Origin: Cognatilysobacter terrigena
GTDB taxonomy: Bacteria; Pseudomonadota; Gammaproteobacteria; Xanthomonadales; Xanthomonadaceae
Direction: 5' to 3'
DNA length: 59,549 nt
Assembly (NCBI RefSeq): GCF_004361065.1
Contig: NZ_SELT01000021.1
Location: forward strand, 1-59,549
The notes beneath the pieces were generated by a model. That model was not told the DNA's origin. It saw only the letters and a program-made list of their open reading frames with translations, and did no database searches. Both the position numbers and the translations under genes were made by a program. Shown piece by piece: positions 39,649 to 48,691 of the stretch; the stretch's first letter is position 1, and the number at the start of each line of letters is the position of its first letter.

Positions 39649-40830
39649 ATGAAGACCGATGTTCTGATCGTAGGTGCCGGGTTCTCGGGCGCAGTGGTGG
39701 CCCGTGAACTCGCCGAACGCGGCTATGAAGTGCTCGTCATCGACAAGCGCGACCATATCGGCGGCAATGCCTACGACCGCACCGATGCGCACGGCATCCT
39801 GATCCACCCGTACGGCCCGCACATCTTCCACACGAACGCGGACCGCATCGCCGAATATCTTTCGCAGTTCACCCAGTGGCGCCCGTACGAGCACCGCGTG
39901 CTCGCGAAGGTCGACGAGAAGCTCGTTCCCATTCCGATCAACATCGACACGGTCAACGCCCTCTACGGCCTCGATCTCGACGAGGACACGATACAGGGCT
40001 TCTACGATTCCGTCCGCGAGCCACGCGACAAGATCCGCACGTCCGAGGACGTGGTGATCAACGCCGTCGGCCAGGACCTCTACGAGAAGTTCTTCCGCGG
40101 CTACACCCGTAAGCAGTGGGGCCTGGATCCGTCGGAGCTCAATGCATCCGTCGCCGCGCGCGTGCCGACGCGCACCAACCGCGACGATCGCTACTTCACC
40201 GACAAGTTCCAGAAGATGCCGGCCGAGGGCTATACCAAGATGTTCGAGCGCATGCTCGACCATCCGTCGATCAAGGTCGAACTCGGCGTGGACTTCTTCG
40301 AAATGCGCGATCGCGTCGAGGCGACGCATATCGTCTATACCGGCCCGATCGATGCGTTCTACGCGCACTGCTACGGCAAGCTGCCCTACCGCTCGCTGCG
40401 CTTCGAACACGAGCATCTGGCGGACACCGAGTGGTACCAGTCGGTCGGCACGGTGAATTTCCCGAACGATTACGACTACACGCGCACCACCGAGTTCAAG
40501 CATCTCACCGGCCAGCAGCATCGGGGCACGTCGCTCGTGCGCGAGTTCCCGACGGCCGAGGGCGACCCGTACTATCCGGTGCCGCGTCCGGAGAACGAGC
40601 TGCTGTTCAAGAAGTACGAAGCGCTCGCCGAGCAGGAAGAGAACGTCACGTTCGTCGGCCGCCTCGCGCAGTACCGCTACTACAACATGGACCAGTGCGT
40701 GGGCGCGGCGCTCAAGGCGGTCGACTACATCCTCGACAAGATGGGTGCGGACGTCGAGCGTGCGCCGGTCGAGCTCATCGCTGCGCACGTGCAGTCGAAC
40801 CCGGCGCCGCTGATCGCTGCGAAGCGTTGA
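39649..40830 (+). CDS. glf: UDP-galactopyranose mutase
   Basis: Glf is a reduced-FAD enzyme that converts UDP-galactopyranose to UDP-galactofuranose, the donor for Galf-containing glycans. The 393-residue protein has the dinucleotide fold VLIVGAGFSGAVVARELAER (Gly 9, 11, 14), RDHIGGNAYDRTDAHGILIH, GPHIFHTNADRI and the C-terminal GRLAQYRYYNMDQCVGAALK. A strong AAGGAG lies upstream. It follows the glycosyltransferase gene by 20 bases. UDP-galactose could be supplied by the divergent galT-galK genes. Confidence 0.97.
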   Translation: MKTDVLIVGAGFSGAVVARELAERGYEVLVIDKRDHIGGNAYDRTDAHGILIHPYGPHIFHTNADRIAEYLSQFTQWRPYEHRVLAKVDEKLVPIPINIDTVNALYGLDLDEDTIQGFYDSVREPRDKIRTSEDVVINAVGQDLYEKFFRGYTRKQWGLDPSELNASVAARVPTRTNRDDRYFTDKFQKMPAEGYTKMFERMLDHPSIKVELGVDFFEMRDRVEATHIVYTGPIDAFYAHCYGKLPYRSLRFEHEHLADTEWYQSVGTVNFPNDYDYTRTTEFKHLTGQQHRGTSLVREFPTAEGDPYYPVPRPENELLFKKYEALAEQEENVTFVGRLAQYRYYNMDQCVGAALKAVDYILDKMGADVERAPVELIAAHVQSNPAPLIAAKR

Positions 40831-40849
40831 TGGGTTGAAGGCGGTGACG

Positions 40850-43033
40850 ATGCGGTCGAAGGGTGGTCTGGAGTTGTGGGGTGGCGTCGAATGTACGGTC
40901 AACCGCGTGGGTGACCGCTACATCGAGCAGCTGGGACGCAACGCGCACTGGGATCGCCCGGACGACCTCGACCGCTTCGCGTCGCTGGGGATCCGTGCGA
41001 TCCGCTATCCGGTGCTGTGGGAAGAGATCGCGCCGTTCGGGCTGGCCTCCGCCGACTGGAGCCGGCCCGACGAGCGCCTCGCGCGCCTGCGCGAATTGAA
41101 AGTTCGGCCCATCGTCGGACTCGTGCATCACGGCAGCGGTCCGATCGATACCAGCCTGGTGGATCCGGCATTTCCGGAGAAACTCGCGGCATACGCGCGC
41201 GCCGTTGCCGAACGCTATCCGTGGGTCGAAGACTGGACGCCCGTCAATGAGCCGCTGACGACCGCACGCTTCTCGGGCCTGTATGGCCTCTGGTATCCGC
41301 ACGGCCGCGACGAGAAGACGTTCAAGGACTGCCTGTTCAACGAGTGCCGCGGCGTGATCCTCGCGATGCGCGCGATCGAGGCCGTTAATCCGTCGGCGAA
41401 GCTCGTGCAGACGGACGACCTCGGCAAGACCTACAGCACGCCACTGCTCGACTACCAGGCCTACTTCAACAACGAGCTGCGGTGGCTCGGTTGGGACCTG
41501 ATCTGCGGCCGCGTCGACCGCTCGCACTACCTGTGGAAGTGGCTCATCGAGCGCTGCAAGGCGACGCCCGATGAAATCCTCTGGTTCCGCGACAACACGC
41601 GCGCGCCGGACGTCATGGGCGTCAACCACTACATCACCAGCGAGCGATTCCTCGACGACGACATCGACGCGTATCCCGAACACCATCGCGGCGGGAACGG
41701 CGTGCACCGCTACGCCGACGTCGAAGCGGCGCGTGTGCTCGCGTCACCGACCGGTGGCATCAAGCCGCTGCTCAAGGAGTGCTGGGCGCGTTTCGGGTTG
41801 CCCATCGCGGTGACGGAAGCGCACATCGATGCGCGTCGCGAGGACCAGCTGCGCTGGCTCGCAGAGATCTGGCGTGCCTGCGAAGAGTGCATCGATGAGG
41901 GTATCGACGTTCGCGGCGTCACGGTCTGGGGCATGCTCGGCCTGTACGACTGGAACTGCCTGCTCACCGATGTGCGCGACTACTACGAGTCGGGTGCATT
42001 CGACGTGCGCAGTGGAACGCCACGCCCGACGGCTGTCGCTCACCTGATGCGCGACCTGTCGGCCGGCGCCGTTCCGCCGCATCCGGTACTTGCGGGCAAG
42101 GGTTGGTGGCAGCGCGACGACCGCTTCTTCGCGCGCCCGGTCAGCGTGCGAGGCCTCGTGTTTCCCACGCGACCCGACACCGGCGCGAACCGCGCGCCGA
42201 TCCTCATCACCGGCGCGACGGGCACGCTTGGTCGCGCCTTCGCGCGAATCTGCGCGGAACGCGATCTCCGCTGCCGCGTGCTGAGCCGCGCGGAGATGGA
42301 TATCGGCGATCCCGACTCCATCGAGCGCGCGATCGACCTGCACAAGCCATGGGCCATCATCAACGCGGCGGGCTACGTGCGCGTCGATGACGCCGAACAC
42401 GATGCCGAACGCTGCTTCCGCGAGAACACCCTCGGTCCAGCGAACCTCGCCGCCGCGTGCGAGCGGCACGCGTTGCGCCTGGTGACGTTCTCGTCCGACC
42501 TTGTGTTCGATGGCGAGCGTGATTCCCCGTACGTCGAAACCGATTCGACGCGCCCGCTCAATGTCTACGGCGAGAGCAAGGCGCGTGCAGAGAAGCTCGT
42601 GCTCGACGCGAATCCGGACGCGCTCGTCGTGCGCACGAGTTCGTTCTTCGGCCCGTGGGACGCCCACAACTTCATTACAGTCGCGCTCGGTGCACTTCGA
42701 CGCGGGGACGCGTTCCACGCCGCCGGTGATGTGACGGTGTCGCCGACCTACGTGCCCGACCTCGTGCATGCCTGCATCGATCTGCTGATCGATCGCGAGT
42801 CCGGCATCTGGCATCTGACCAACGAAGGCGAGATCACCTGGGCGGATCTCGCCCTACGCGCGGCCGAGTTTGCGGGCGTCGACGCGAGCCGACTCGAGAT
42901 CATCCGCGACCAGCACGCGCAGCTGCCGGCGCGTCGCCCTCGTTACAGCGCATTGAGCAGCCGCCGCGCGTTTCCGCTCCCCAGCCTGGACGACGCGCTC
43001 GGTCGGTACGTGCGGGATTCGACGCTGCAGTAG
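40850..43033 (+). CDS. GH1 glycosidase fused to RmlD-type sugar-nucleotide reductase
   Basis: A 727-residue two-domain protein. Residues 1 to about 425 are GH1-like, with acid/base Glu 134 in DWTPVNEPLTT and nucleophile candidate Glu 323 in PIAVTEAHIDARRE (the usual TENG is TEAH). Residues 450-727 are an SDR of the dTDP-4-dehydrorhamnose reductase type: ILITGATGTLGRAF (Gly 455, 458, 461), SSDLVFDG, and the catalytic Tyr 573/Lys 577 in NVYGESKARAEKL. There is no signal peptide. ATG 40850 has a GAAGG upstream; TTG 40835 is an alternative. It is third after the glycosyltransferase and glf, 19 bases behind glf. Substrates are unknown. Confidence 0.9.
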   Translation: MRSKGGLELWGGVECTVNRVGDRYIEQLGRNAHWDRPDDLDRFASLGIRAIRYPVLWEEIAPFGLASADWSRPDERLARLRELKVRPIVGLVHHGSGPIDTSLVDPAFPEKLAAYARAVAERYPWVEDWTPVNEPLTTARFSGLYGLWYPHGRDEKTFKDCLFNECRGVILAMRAIEAVNPSAKLVQTDDLGKTYSTPLLDYQAYFNNELRWLGWDLICGRVDRSHYLWKWLIERCKATPDEILWFRDNTRAPDVMGVNHYITSERFLDDDIDAYPEHHRGGNGVHRYADVEAARVLASPTGGIKPLLKECWARFGLPIAVTEAHIDARREDQLRWLAEIWRACEECIDEGIDVRGVTVWGMLGLYDWNCLLTDVRDYYESGAFDVRSGTPRPTAVAHLMRDLSAGAVPPHPVLAGKGWWQRDDRFFARPVSVRGLVFPTRPDTGANRAPILITGATGTLGRAFARICAERDLRCRVLSRAEMDIGDPDSIERAIDLHKPWAIINAAGYVRVDDAEHDAERCFRENTLGPANLAAACERHALRLVTFSSDLVFDGERDSPYVETDSTRPLNVYGESKARAEKLVLDANPDALVVRTSSFFGPWDAHNFITVALGALRRGDAFHAAGDVTVSPTYVPDLVHACIDLLIDRESGIWHLTNEGEITWADLALRAAEFAGVDASRLEIIRDQHAQLPARRPRYSALSSRRAFPLPSLDDALGRYVRDSTLQ

Positions 43034-43130
43034 GCGTCAGACCGGGCGCCACGCACGGAGCGACGGTGCGCGGAAAGCGCCCTGAAGTCAGGTGGGCGGT
43101 CCGCTAGCGACCACTGGCGCGAAATGCCAA

Positions 43131-43166
43131 AAGAAAAGGCCTGCAGCGCGATGCACTGCAGGCCTT
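43131..43166. terminator. Intrinsic terminator between the sugar operon and tRNA-Thr
   Basis: AAGGCCTGCAG (43136-43146) pairs with CTGCAGGCCTT (43156-43166). On the minus strand the stem ends in TTTTCTTTT, a good U-run 6 bases past the tRNA-Thr 3' end. On the plus side it lies about 100 bases after the fusion gene and lacks a U-run. Confidence 0.8.
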
Positions 43167-43171
43167 GAAGT

Positions 43172-43247
43172 TGGTGCCGGAAATAGGAATCGAACCTACG
43201 ACCTACGCATTACGAATGCGCCGCTCTACCAACTGAGCTATTCCGGC
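43172..43247 (-). tRNA. tRNA-Thr (anticodon CGT)
   Basis: A 76-base cloverleaf. Acceptor GCCGGAA pairs with TTCCGGC, the D-arm is AGCTCAGTTGGTAGAGC, and the anticodon arm GCGCA-TTCGTAA-TGCGT gives CGT. T-arm GTAGGTTCGATTCCTAT; CCA is encoded. It reads ACG. It is a single-gene unit with its own promoter and terminator. Confidence 0.96.
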
Positions 43248-43276
43248 GATTGCCGCGCGGGGCGGCAAGGCGTGGA

Positions 43277-43305
43277 ATTCTAGGCGGCCGTGCCGGGCGG
43301 GTCAA
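43277..43305 (-). promoter_or_regulatory. Sigma70-type promoter of tRNA-Thr
   Basis: On the minus strand TTGACC (43305-43300) and TAGAAT (43282-43277) are 17 bases apart, each with one mismatch to consensus. They lie 30 bases upstream of tRNA-Thr and just after the ispH stop. Confidence 0.7.
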
Positions 43306-43314
43306 CGCCGACGT

Positions 43315-44265
43315 TCAGTCGACGAGCTGGAGCCGCAGCGCCTTCGGCAGCGCGAAGACCATGCTCTCGGGCTCGCCGTCGAGCTCGCGCACGCCGGACG
43401 CACCGAGCTCGCGTAGGCGGTCGATCACGCCGCGCACCAGCACGTCCGGTGCGGAGGCGCCGGCCGTCACGCCGATGGCGCGCTTGCCCTCGACCCAGCG
43501 CGGGTCGATCTCGGCGGCACCGTCGATGAGGTAGGCCTCGACTCCCTGCCGCTCCGCCAGTTCGCGCAGCCGGTTCGAATTCGAACTGTTTACCGAGCCG
43601 ACGACGAGCACTAGGTCGCAGCGCTCCGCCAGCTCGCGCACCGCGTCCTGCCGGTTCTGCGTGGCATAGCAGATGTCGTCGTTGCGCGGGCCCTGGATGG
43701 CCGGGAACTTCGCACGCAACGCGTCGATGACGGCACGCGTGTCGTCGACGGAGAGCGTCGTCTGCGTCGTGTACGCGAGGTTGTCGGGCTGCGCGACGTC
43801 GAGGTGTGCGACGTCCTCCTCGTCCTCGACGAGATAGATGCTGCCGGTCGCGCCTTCGCGCAGCCACTGCCCCATCGTGCCTTCGACTTCAGGGTGGCCT
43901 TCGTGGCCGATCAGCACCACGTCGCGGCCCGCGCGGCAATGGCGCGAGACCTCAAGGTGCACCTTCGTCACCAGCGGGCACGTCGCGTCGAACACGCGCA
44001 GGCCGCGACGGTCGGCTTCGGCACGCACTGCCTTCGACACGCCGTGGGCGCTGAAGATCACCGTCGCGCCGTCGGGAACCTCATCGAGTTCCTCGACGAA
44101 GATCGCGCCGCGCTGGCGGAGGTCGTCGACGACGAAGCGGTTGTGCACCACCTCGTGGCGCACGTAGATCGGCGCACCGAGCAGTTCGATCGCGCGCTTG
44201 ACGATCTCGATGGCGCGGTCGACGCCCGCGCAGAAGCCGCGCGGGTTGGCGAGGAGGATGTCCAT
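43315..44265 (-). CDS. ispH: 4-hydroxy-3-methylbut-2-enyl diphosphate reductase
   Basis: IspH makes IPP and DMAPP from HMBPP, the last step of the MEP isoprenoid pathway. It holds an oxygen-sensitive [4Fe-4S] cluster. The 316-residue protein has the three ligand cysteines at 12 ([11 protein letters not shown]), 96 ([11 protein letters not shown]) and 199 ([11 protein letters not shown]), plus [13 protein letters not shown] with the substrate His and Glu and [15 protein letters not shown]. It begins 9 bases after lspA; the ileS-lspA-ispH order is conserved in gammaproteobacteria. Confidence 0.97.
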   Translation of the reverse strand: MDILLANPRGFCAGVDRAIEIVKRAIELLGAPIYVRHEVVHNRFVVDDLRQRGAIFVEELDEVPDGATVIFSAHGVSKAVRAEADRRGLRVFDATCPLVTKVHLEVSRHCRAGRDVVLIGHEGHPEVEGTMGQWLREGATGSIYLVEDEEDVAHLDVAQPDNLAYTTQTTLSVDDTRAVIDALRAKFPAIQGPRNDDICYATQNRQDAVRELAERCDLVLVVGSVNSSNSNRLRELAERQGVEAYLIDGAAEIDPRWVEGKRAIGVTAGASAPDVLVRGVIDRLRELGASGVRELDGEPESMVFALPKALRLQLVD

Positions 44266-44274
44266 GCGCGAATG

Positions 44275-44784
44275 CTACCGCCCGAGCCCCTGCCGCGCCT
44301 GACGCGCGGGCAACAGGCCCGCCAGCAGGATCCCGGCGACGCCCACGCAGATGGCCGCGTCCGCCACGTTGAACGAGGGCCAGTAGTAGCGGCCGGCGTA
44401 CCACTGGATGAAATCCACGACGTGGCCGTGCAGCAGCCGGTCGATCACGTTGCCGATCGCGCCGCCGATGATCAGCGCATACGGCACGGCCGTCTTCCAC
44501 GCCGCACGCGGCATCCGGGCCAGCGCGACCGTCAGGCCGACGCTGATACCCACCGCGAGGAGCATGAACAGGTACTTCTGCCAGCCGCCGGCATCACTGA
44601 GGAAGCTGAACGCCGCGCCTTCGTTGTAGGTGCGGAACCAGTTCCAGAAGCCGGGCACGACCGGCACGGCGGTGTATTCCGGCAGCGCGCGCAGCACCCA
44701 TGCCTTGGACCACTGGTCGACGCCGATGATCGCGGCCGACAGCAGCAGCCAGGCGAGCGCGTTGGAGTTGGTGCGATGACGCAT
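44275..44784 (-). CDS. lspA: Lipoprotein signal peptidase
   Basis: LspA is the inner-membrane aspartyl protease that removes signal peptides from prolipoproteins after lipidation. The 169-residue protein has four hydrophobic helices and the catalytic Asp pair in [16 protein letters not shown] and [13 protein letters not shown], with the conserved [21 protein letters not shown] 44784 follows the ileS stop by 48 bases. It would process the lipoproteins encoded nearby, such as the BamC-like protein and the efflux duct. Confidence 0.96.
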   Translation of the reverse strand: MRHRTNSNALAWLLLSAAIIGVDQWSKAWVLRALPEYTAVPVVPGFWNWFRTYNEGAAFSFLSDAGGWQKYLFMLLAVGISVGLTVALARMPRAAWKTAVPYALIIGGAIGNVIDRLLHGHVVDFIQWYAGRYYWPSFNVADAAICVGVAGILLAGLLPARQARQGLGR

Positions 44785-44832
44785 CGGAACTCCGTTCGGC
44801 CGCAGCGCGGCGTGCAGCGGCGGTGACCGCGA

Positions 44833-47700
44833 TCAGAACCAGCGGCGGATTTCGGCCTGCCCGTCGACGTTGCCGGCGCAGCGCGCGCAGATGGTCGGGT
44901 GCGCGAGCACCGATCCGACGTCCGCACGGTAATGCCAGCAACGCGCGCACTTGGGCTTGTCGGACTTGCGTGCCGTGACGTCCCCGCTGCCCTCGCCCAC
45001 CGTGACGTCGCCGCTGATGAAGAGGAAGCGCAGCTCGTCCTGCAGCTCGCGCAACCAGCCCGCATCCTCCGGCGTCGCCGCGACGGCGATTTCCGCTTCC
45101 AATGCCGCGCCGATCTCACCCGCAGCACGCATCGGCTCCAGCGTACGGCTCACCTGCTCGCGCAGCGCGAGCAGTCGATCGAAGCGCGCGACATCGATCG
45201 GCGCATCCGCCGGCAGCGGCGCCAGGCCGTCGTACCACGTGGCGAACAGGACATTGCCCGCACGGGCGCCGGTGGGCGTGACGGCCGGCAGGAAGCGCCA
45301 CATCTCGTCCGCGGTGAACGTCAGGACGGGCGCGATCCAGCGAACGAAGGCTTCGGCGATGTGATACATCGCGGTCTGCGCCGAGCGTCGACCCGCCGAA
45401 TCTTCCGGCATCGTGTAGACGCGGTCCTTGGTGACGTCGAGATACAGCGAGCCGAGGTCCACGCTGCAGAAGTTCGCGAGCGACTGCACCACTTCGGCGA
45501 AGTCGTAGCGCGTGTACGCGGCCGCGAGCTTCTGCTGGAGCTCGTACGCGCGATGCACGATCCACTGGTCGAGCGCGACCATCGACGCGAGCGGCTGCAC
45601 ATGCGTCGCCGGATCGAACCCGTCGAGGTTCGCGAGCAGGAAGCGCGCGGTGTTGCGCAGACGGCGGTACACGTCGCCCGAACGCTTGAGGATCTCGTCC
45701 GACACCGCGATCTCGCCGCGATAGTCCGTCGACGCGATCCACAGGCGCAGCACGTCGGCGCCCATCTGGTCGATGACCTTCTGCGGCTCGACCGTGTTGC
45801 CGATCGACTTCGACATCTTCTTGCCCTGCGCATCGACGGTAAAGCCATGCGTCAGGACCTGCTTGTACGGCGCAGCACCATCCATCGCGACGCCGGTCAG
45901 CAGCGACGACTGGAACCAGCCGCGATGCTGGTCGGAGCCTTCGAGATAAAGATCGGCCGGCTTGTGCAGCCCGTCTTCCGGGCGCTGCGCGAGCACGCAC
46001 TCGTGGGTGACGCCGGAGTCGAACCAGACGTCGAGGATGTCGGTGACCTTCTCGTAGTCCGCGGCATCGGCGCCAAGGAGTTCCGTGGCGTCGCAGTCGT
46101 ACCACGCGTCGACGCCCGCGGCTTCCACGCGCTTCGCGACTTCACGCATCAGCTCTGCCGAGCGCGGATGCGGCTCATGCGTCTGGCGATTCACGAACAG
46201 CGCGATCGGCACGCCCCATGTGCGCTGGCGGCTGATGCACCAGTCGGGACGTCCTTCGATCATGCCGGCGATGCGCGCCTCGCCCCAGTCCGGGAACCAG
46301 CCGACGCTCTTGATCGCCTCGAGCGCATCGCGACGCAGGTTCGCCTGCTCCATCGAGATGAACCACTGCGGCGTGGCACGGAACACCACCGGCGTCTTGT
46401 GGCGCCAGCAGTGCGGATAGCTGTGCTCGACGACGTGTGCCGCCAGCAGCAGGCCGGCGTCGCGCACGGCATCGACGATCAGGTCGTTCGCCTTCCAGAG
46501 ATGCACGCCCGCGATCTCGTTCCGCCCCGCAGCCGGCGTGCCCGGCAGGTAGCGACCGCGCGCGTCGACGGGATTCATTTCCGCCGCGCTGTACTTGTCG
46601 ATGAGGCCGTACTTCTGGCTGACCGCGAAGTCTTCCTGGCCGTGGCCCGGCGCCGTGTGCACCGCGCCCGTACCGTCTTCCGCCGACACGTGATCGCCGA
46701 GCAGCAGCGGGATGTCGCGCGTGTAGAACGGATGTGCAAGCACCATCCCTTCCATCGGCGCGCCCACCGACGTGCCGAGCACGCGCACGTCCTCGACGCC
46801 ATACCGCTTGAGCGCGCGCTCCACGAGCGCGCTTGCGATCACCAGCAAGCGTGGCCCGTTCGGTCCGACCGGCCCTTCGACCAGCGAATACTCGAGGTCC
46901 GGACCGATCGACACCGCGAGCGATGCCGGCAGCGTCCACGGCGTGGTCGTCCAGATCGGCACGGCGACTTCGGTGCCGGGCGCGACATCGACCCCGAACA
47001 CGCGCGCGAGCGCCTGCGGATCACGCGCGAGATACGCGACGTCGATCGCCGGCGACTTCTTGTCCGTGTATTCGATCTCGGCTTCGGCGAGCGCCGAGCC
47101 GCAATCGAAGCACCAATGCACCGGCTTCGCGCCACGCACCAGATGACCGCGCTCGACGATCTTCGCGAGCGAACGCAGCATGTCCGCCTCGTAGCGGAAA
47201 TCCATCGTTCGATACGGCTTGTCCCAGTCGCCGAGCACGCCGAGGCGCTTGAAGTCGCGACGCTGCAGATCGATCTGCTCGGCGGCGTATTCGCGGCACT
47301 TCTGGCGGAACTGCGCGGCGTCGAGCTTGTCGCCCACCTTGCCGTGCTTCTTCTCGACGGCGACTTCGATCGGCAGGCCGTGGCAATCCCAACCCGGCAC
47401 GTACGGCGCGTCGTAGCCGTCGAGCAGGCGCGACTTCACGACGACGTCCTTCAGCACCTTGTTGACCGCGTGGCCGATGTGGATCACGCCGTTCGCGTAC
47501 GGCGGGCCGTCGTGCAGTACGAAGGACTTGTCGCGACCGCCGACCTGCTCGCGGATTCGCGCATACAGGTTCTCCGACTCCCAGCGCGCGAGCGTCTGCG
47601 GCTCGCGCTTGGGCAGGTCGCCGCGCATGGGGAAGTCCGTCGCCGGCAGATGCAGCGTGGCCTTGTACGGGTTGGCTTCGGGGGTGTCGCGGTCGGTCAC
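44833..47700 (-). CDS. ileS: Isoleucyl-tRNA synthetase
   Basis: IleS charges tRNA-Ile and edits valine. The 955-residue class I enzyme has the HIGH-type motif [16 protein letters not shown], the CP1 editing domain ([34 protein letters not shown]), the KMSKS loop [12 protein letters not shown] and the C-terminal zinc ribbon [11 protein letters not shown] / [12 protein letters not shown]. This is the bacterial, mupirocin-sensitive type. Length matches E. coli (938). It lies between ribF (4 bases upstream) and lspA, a conserved gene order. Confidence 0.98.
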   Translation of the reverse strand: MTDRDTPEANPYKATLHLPATDFPMRGDLPKREPQTLARWESENLYARIREQVGGRDKSFVLHDGPPYANGVIHIGHAVNKVLKDVVVKSRLLDGYDAPYVPGWDCHGLPIEVAVEKKHGKVGDKLDAAQFRQKCREYAAEQIDLQRRDFKRLGVLGDWDKPYRTMDFRYEADMLRSLAKIVERGHLVRGAKPVHWCFDCGSALAEAEIEYTDKKSPAIDVAYLARDPQALARVFGVDVAPGTEVAVPIWTTTPWTLPASLAVSIGPDLEYSLVEGPVGPNGPRLLVIASALVERALKRYGVEDVRVLGTSVGAPMEGMVLAHPFYTRDIPLLLGDHVSAEDGTGAVHTAPGHGQEDFAVSQKYGLIDKYSAAEMNPVDARGRYLPGTPAAGRNEIAGVHLWKANDLIVDAVRDAGLLLAAHVVEHSYPHCWRHKTPVVFRATPQWFISMEQANLRRDALEAIKSVGWFPDWGEARIAGMIEGRPDWCISRQRTWGVPIALFVNRQTHEPHPRSAELMREVAKRVEAAGVDAWYDCDATELLGADAADYEKVTDILDVWFDSGVTHECVLAQRPEDGLHKPADLYLEGSDQHRGWFQSSLLTGVAMDGAAPYKQVLTHGFTVDAQGKKMSKSIGNTVEPQKVIDQMGADVLRLWIASTDYRGEIAVSDEILKRSGDVYRRLRNTARFLLANLDGFDPATHVQPLASMVALDQWIVHRAYELQQKLAAAYTRYDFAEVVQSLANFCSVDLGSLYLDVTKDRVYTMPEDSAGRRSAQTAMYHIAEAFVRWIAPVLTFTADEMWRFLPAVTPTGARAGNVLFATWYDGLAPLPADAPIDVARFDRLLALREQVSRTLEPMRAAGEIGAALEAEIAVAATPEDAGWLRELQDELRFLFISGDVTVGEGSGDVTARKSDKPKCARCWHYRADVGSVLAHPTICARCAGNVDGQAEIRRWF

Positions 47701-47703
47701 GGG

Positions 47704-48654
47704 TCAGGCGGTCCGTCGGGTATGCGTGGGCGACAGGATCTCGCGCGCCTGGGCTGCGTCGCGATCCATCTGCGCGACCAGGGCGGGAAGTCCGTCGAAC
47801 TTGAGCTCGTCGCGCAGTTTGGCGACGAATTCGATGCCGATGCGGCGCGTGTAGAGGTCCGCATCGAAATCAAAGATATGGGTTTCCAGCAGCGGCTCAA
47901 CTCCGCCGACCGGGGGGCGCGTGCCAAGGCTGGACACGGAGGCGAGCGGCGTGGCGCCGAGGCCATGCACGCGGGTGGCGAAAATGCCGGAAAGCGCCGG
48001 CCGGCCCTGCGGCAGGCGGAGGTTCGCCGTCGGATAGCCGAGCGTGCGGCCGAGCTGCTTGCCACGGACGACGCGGCCCTCGATCAGGTACGGGCGACCG
48101 AGCGAGTCGGCCGCGGCGTCGAACCGACCTTCCGCCAGCGCGTCGCGGATGCGGGTGCTGGACGCGCGCGAGCCCGCGGCGTCGATCGGCTCGATCGAGT
48201 GCGCGTCGAGGCCGAAGCGGGCGCCAATCTCACTCAGGACGGCGAGGTCCCCGGCGCGCGAGCGGCCGAAGCGGAAATCCGGGCCGACCCAGACCTCGCG
48301 CGCGCGCAACGCCTCGGCGAGCACGCGCTCGACGAATTCGTCCGGCGACATGCCGCTCAGGCGCGCGTCGAAGCGCAGCAGGAGGACGGCATCGACGCCC
48401 TGCGCGTACAGCGCGTCGATGCGCGAACGCGTCGACATCAGGCGCGCCGGCGCAACGTCACGCGCGAAGAACTCGCGCGGCAGCGGATCGAACGTCACTG
48501 CGACGGCCGGCAGGCCGAGTTCGCGCGCGCGCGAAACGGCGCGGCGCACCAGCGCCTGATGCCCCAGGTGCAGGCCGTCGAATGCGCCGATGCAGACCAC
48601 GCTTCCCTGCGGGATCAGCACCCCGCGGTCGACGTCTCGGAACAGCCTGCTCAT
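47704..48654 (-). CDS. ribF: Bifunctional riboflavin kinase/FAD synthetase
   Basis: RibF makes FMN and then FAD. The 316-residue protein has the N-terminal adenylyltransferase with VVCIGAFDGLHLGHQALVRR, the kinase-linker GPDFRFGRSRAGD and SSTRIRDALAEGRF, and the C-terminal riboflavin kinase with GRTLGYPTANLRLP and the late catalytic Glu in VEPLLETHIFDFDADLY. ATG 48654 gives MSRLFRDVDRG; the frame opens further upstream without conservation. It starts the ribF-ileS-lspA-ispH run, 37 bases after murJ. Confidence 0.96.
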   Translation of the reverse strand: MSRLFRDVDRGVLIPQGSVVCIGAFDGLHLGHQALVRRAVSRARELGLPAVAVTFDPLPREFFARDVAPARLMSTRSRIDALYAQGVDAVLLLRFDARLSGMSPDEFVERVLAEALRAREVWVGPDFRFGRSRAGDLAVLSEIGARFGLDAHSIEPIDAAGSRASSTRIRDALAEGRFDAAADSLGRPYLIEGRVVRGKQLGRTLGYPTANLRLPQGRPALSGIFATRVHGLGATPLASVSSLGTRPPVGGVEPLLETHIFDFDADLYTRRIGIEFVAKLRDELKFDGLPALVAQMDRDAAQAREILSPTHTRRTA

Positions 48655-48691
48655 CCGCCGAAGTATAGCCAGCCGCTCACCCACACCCCGC

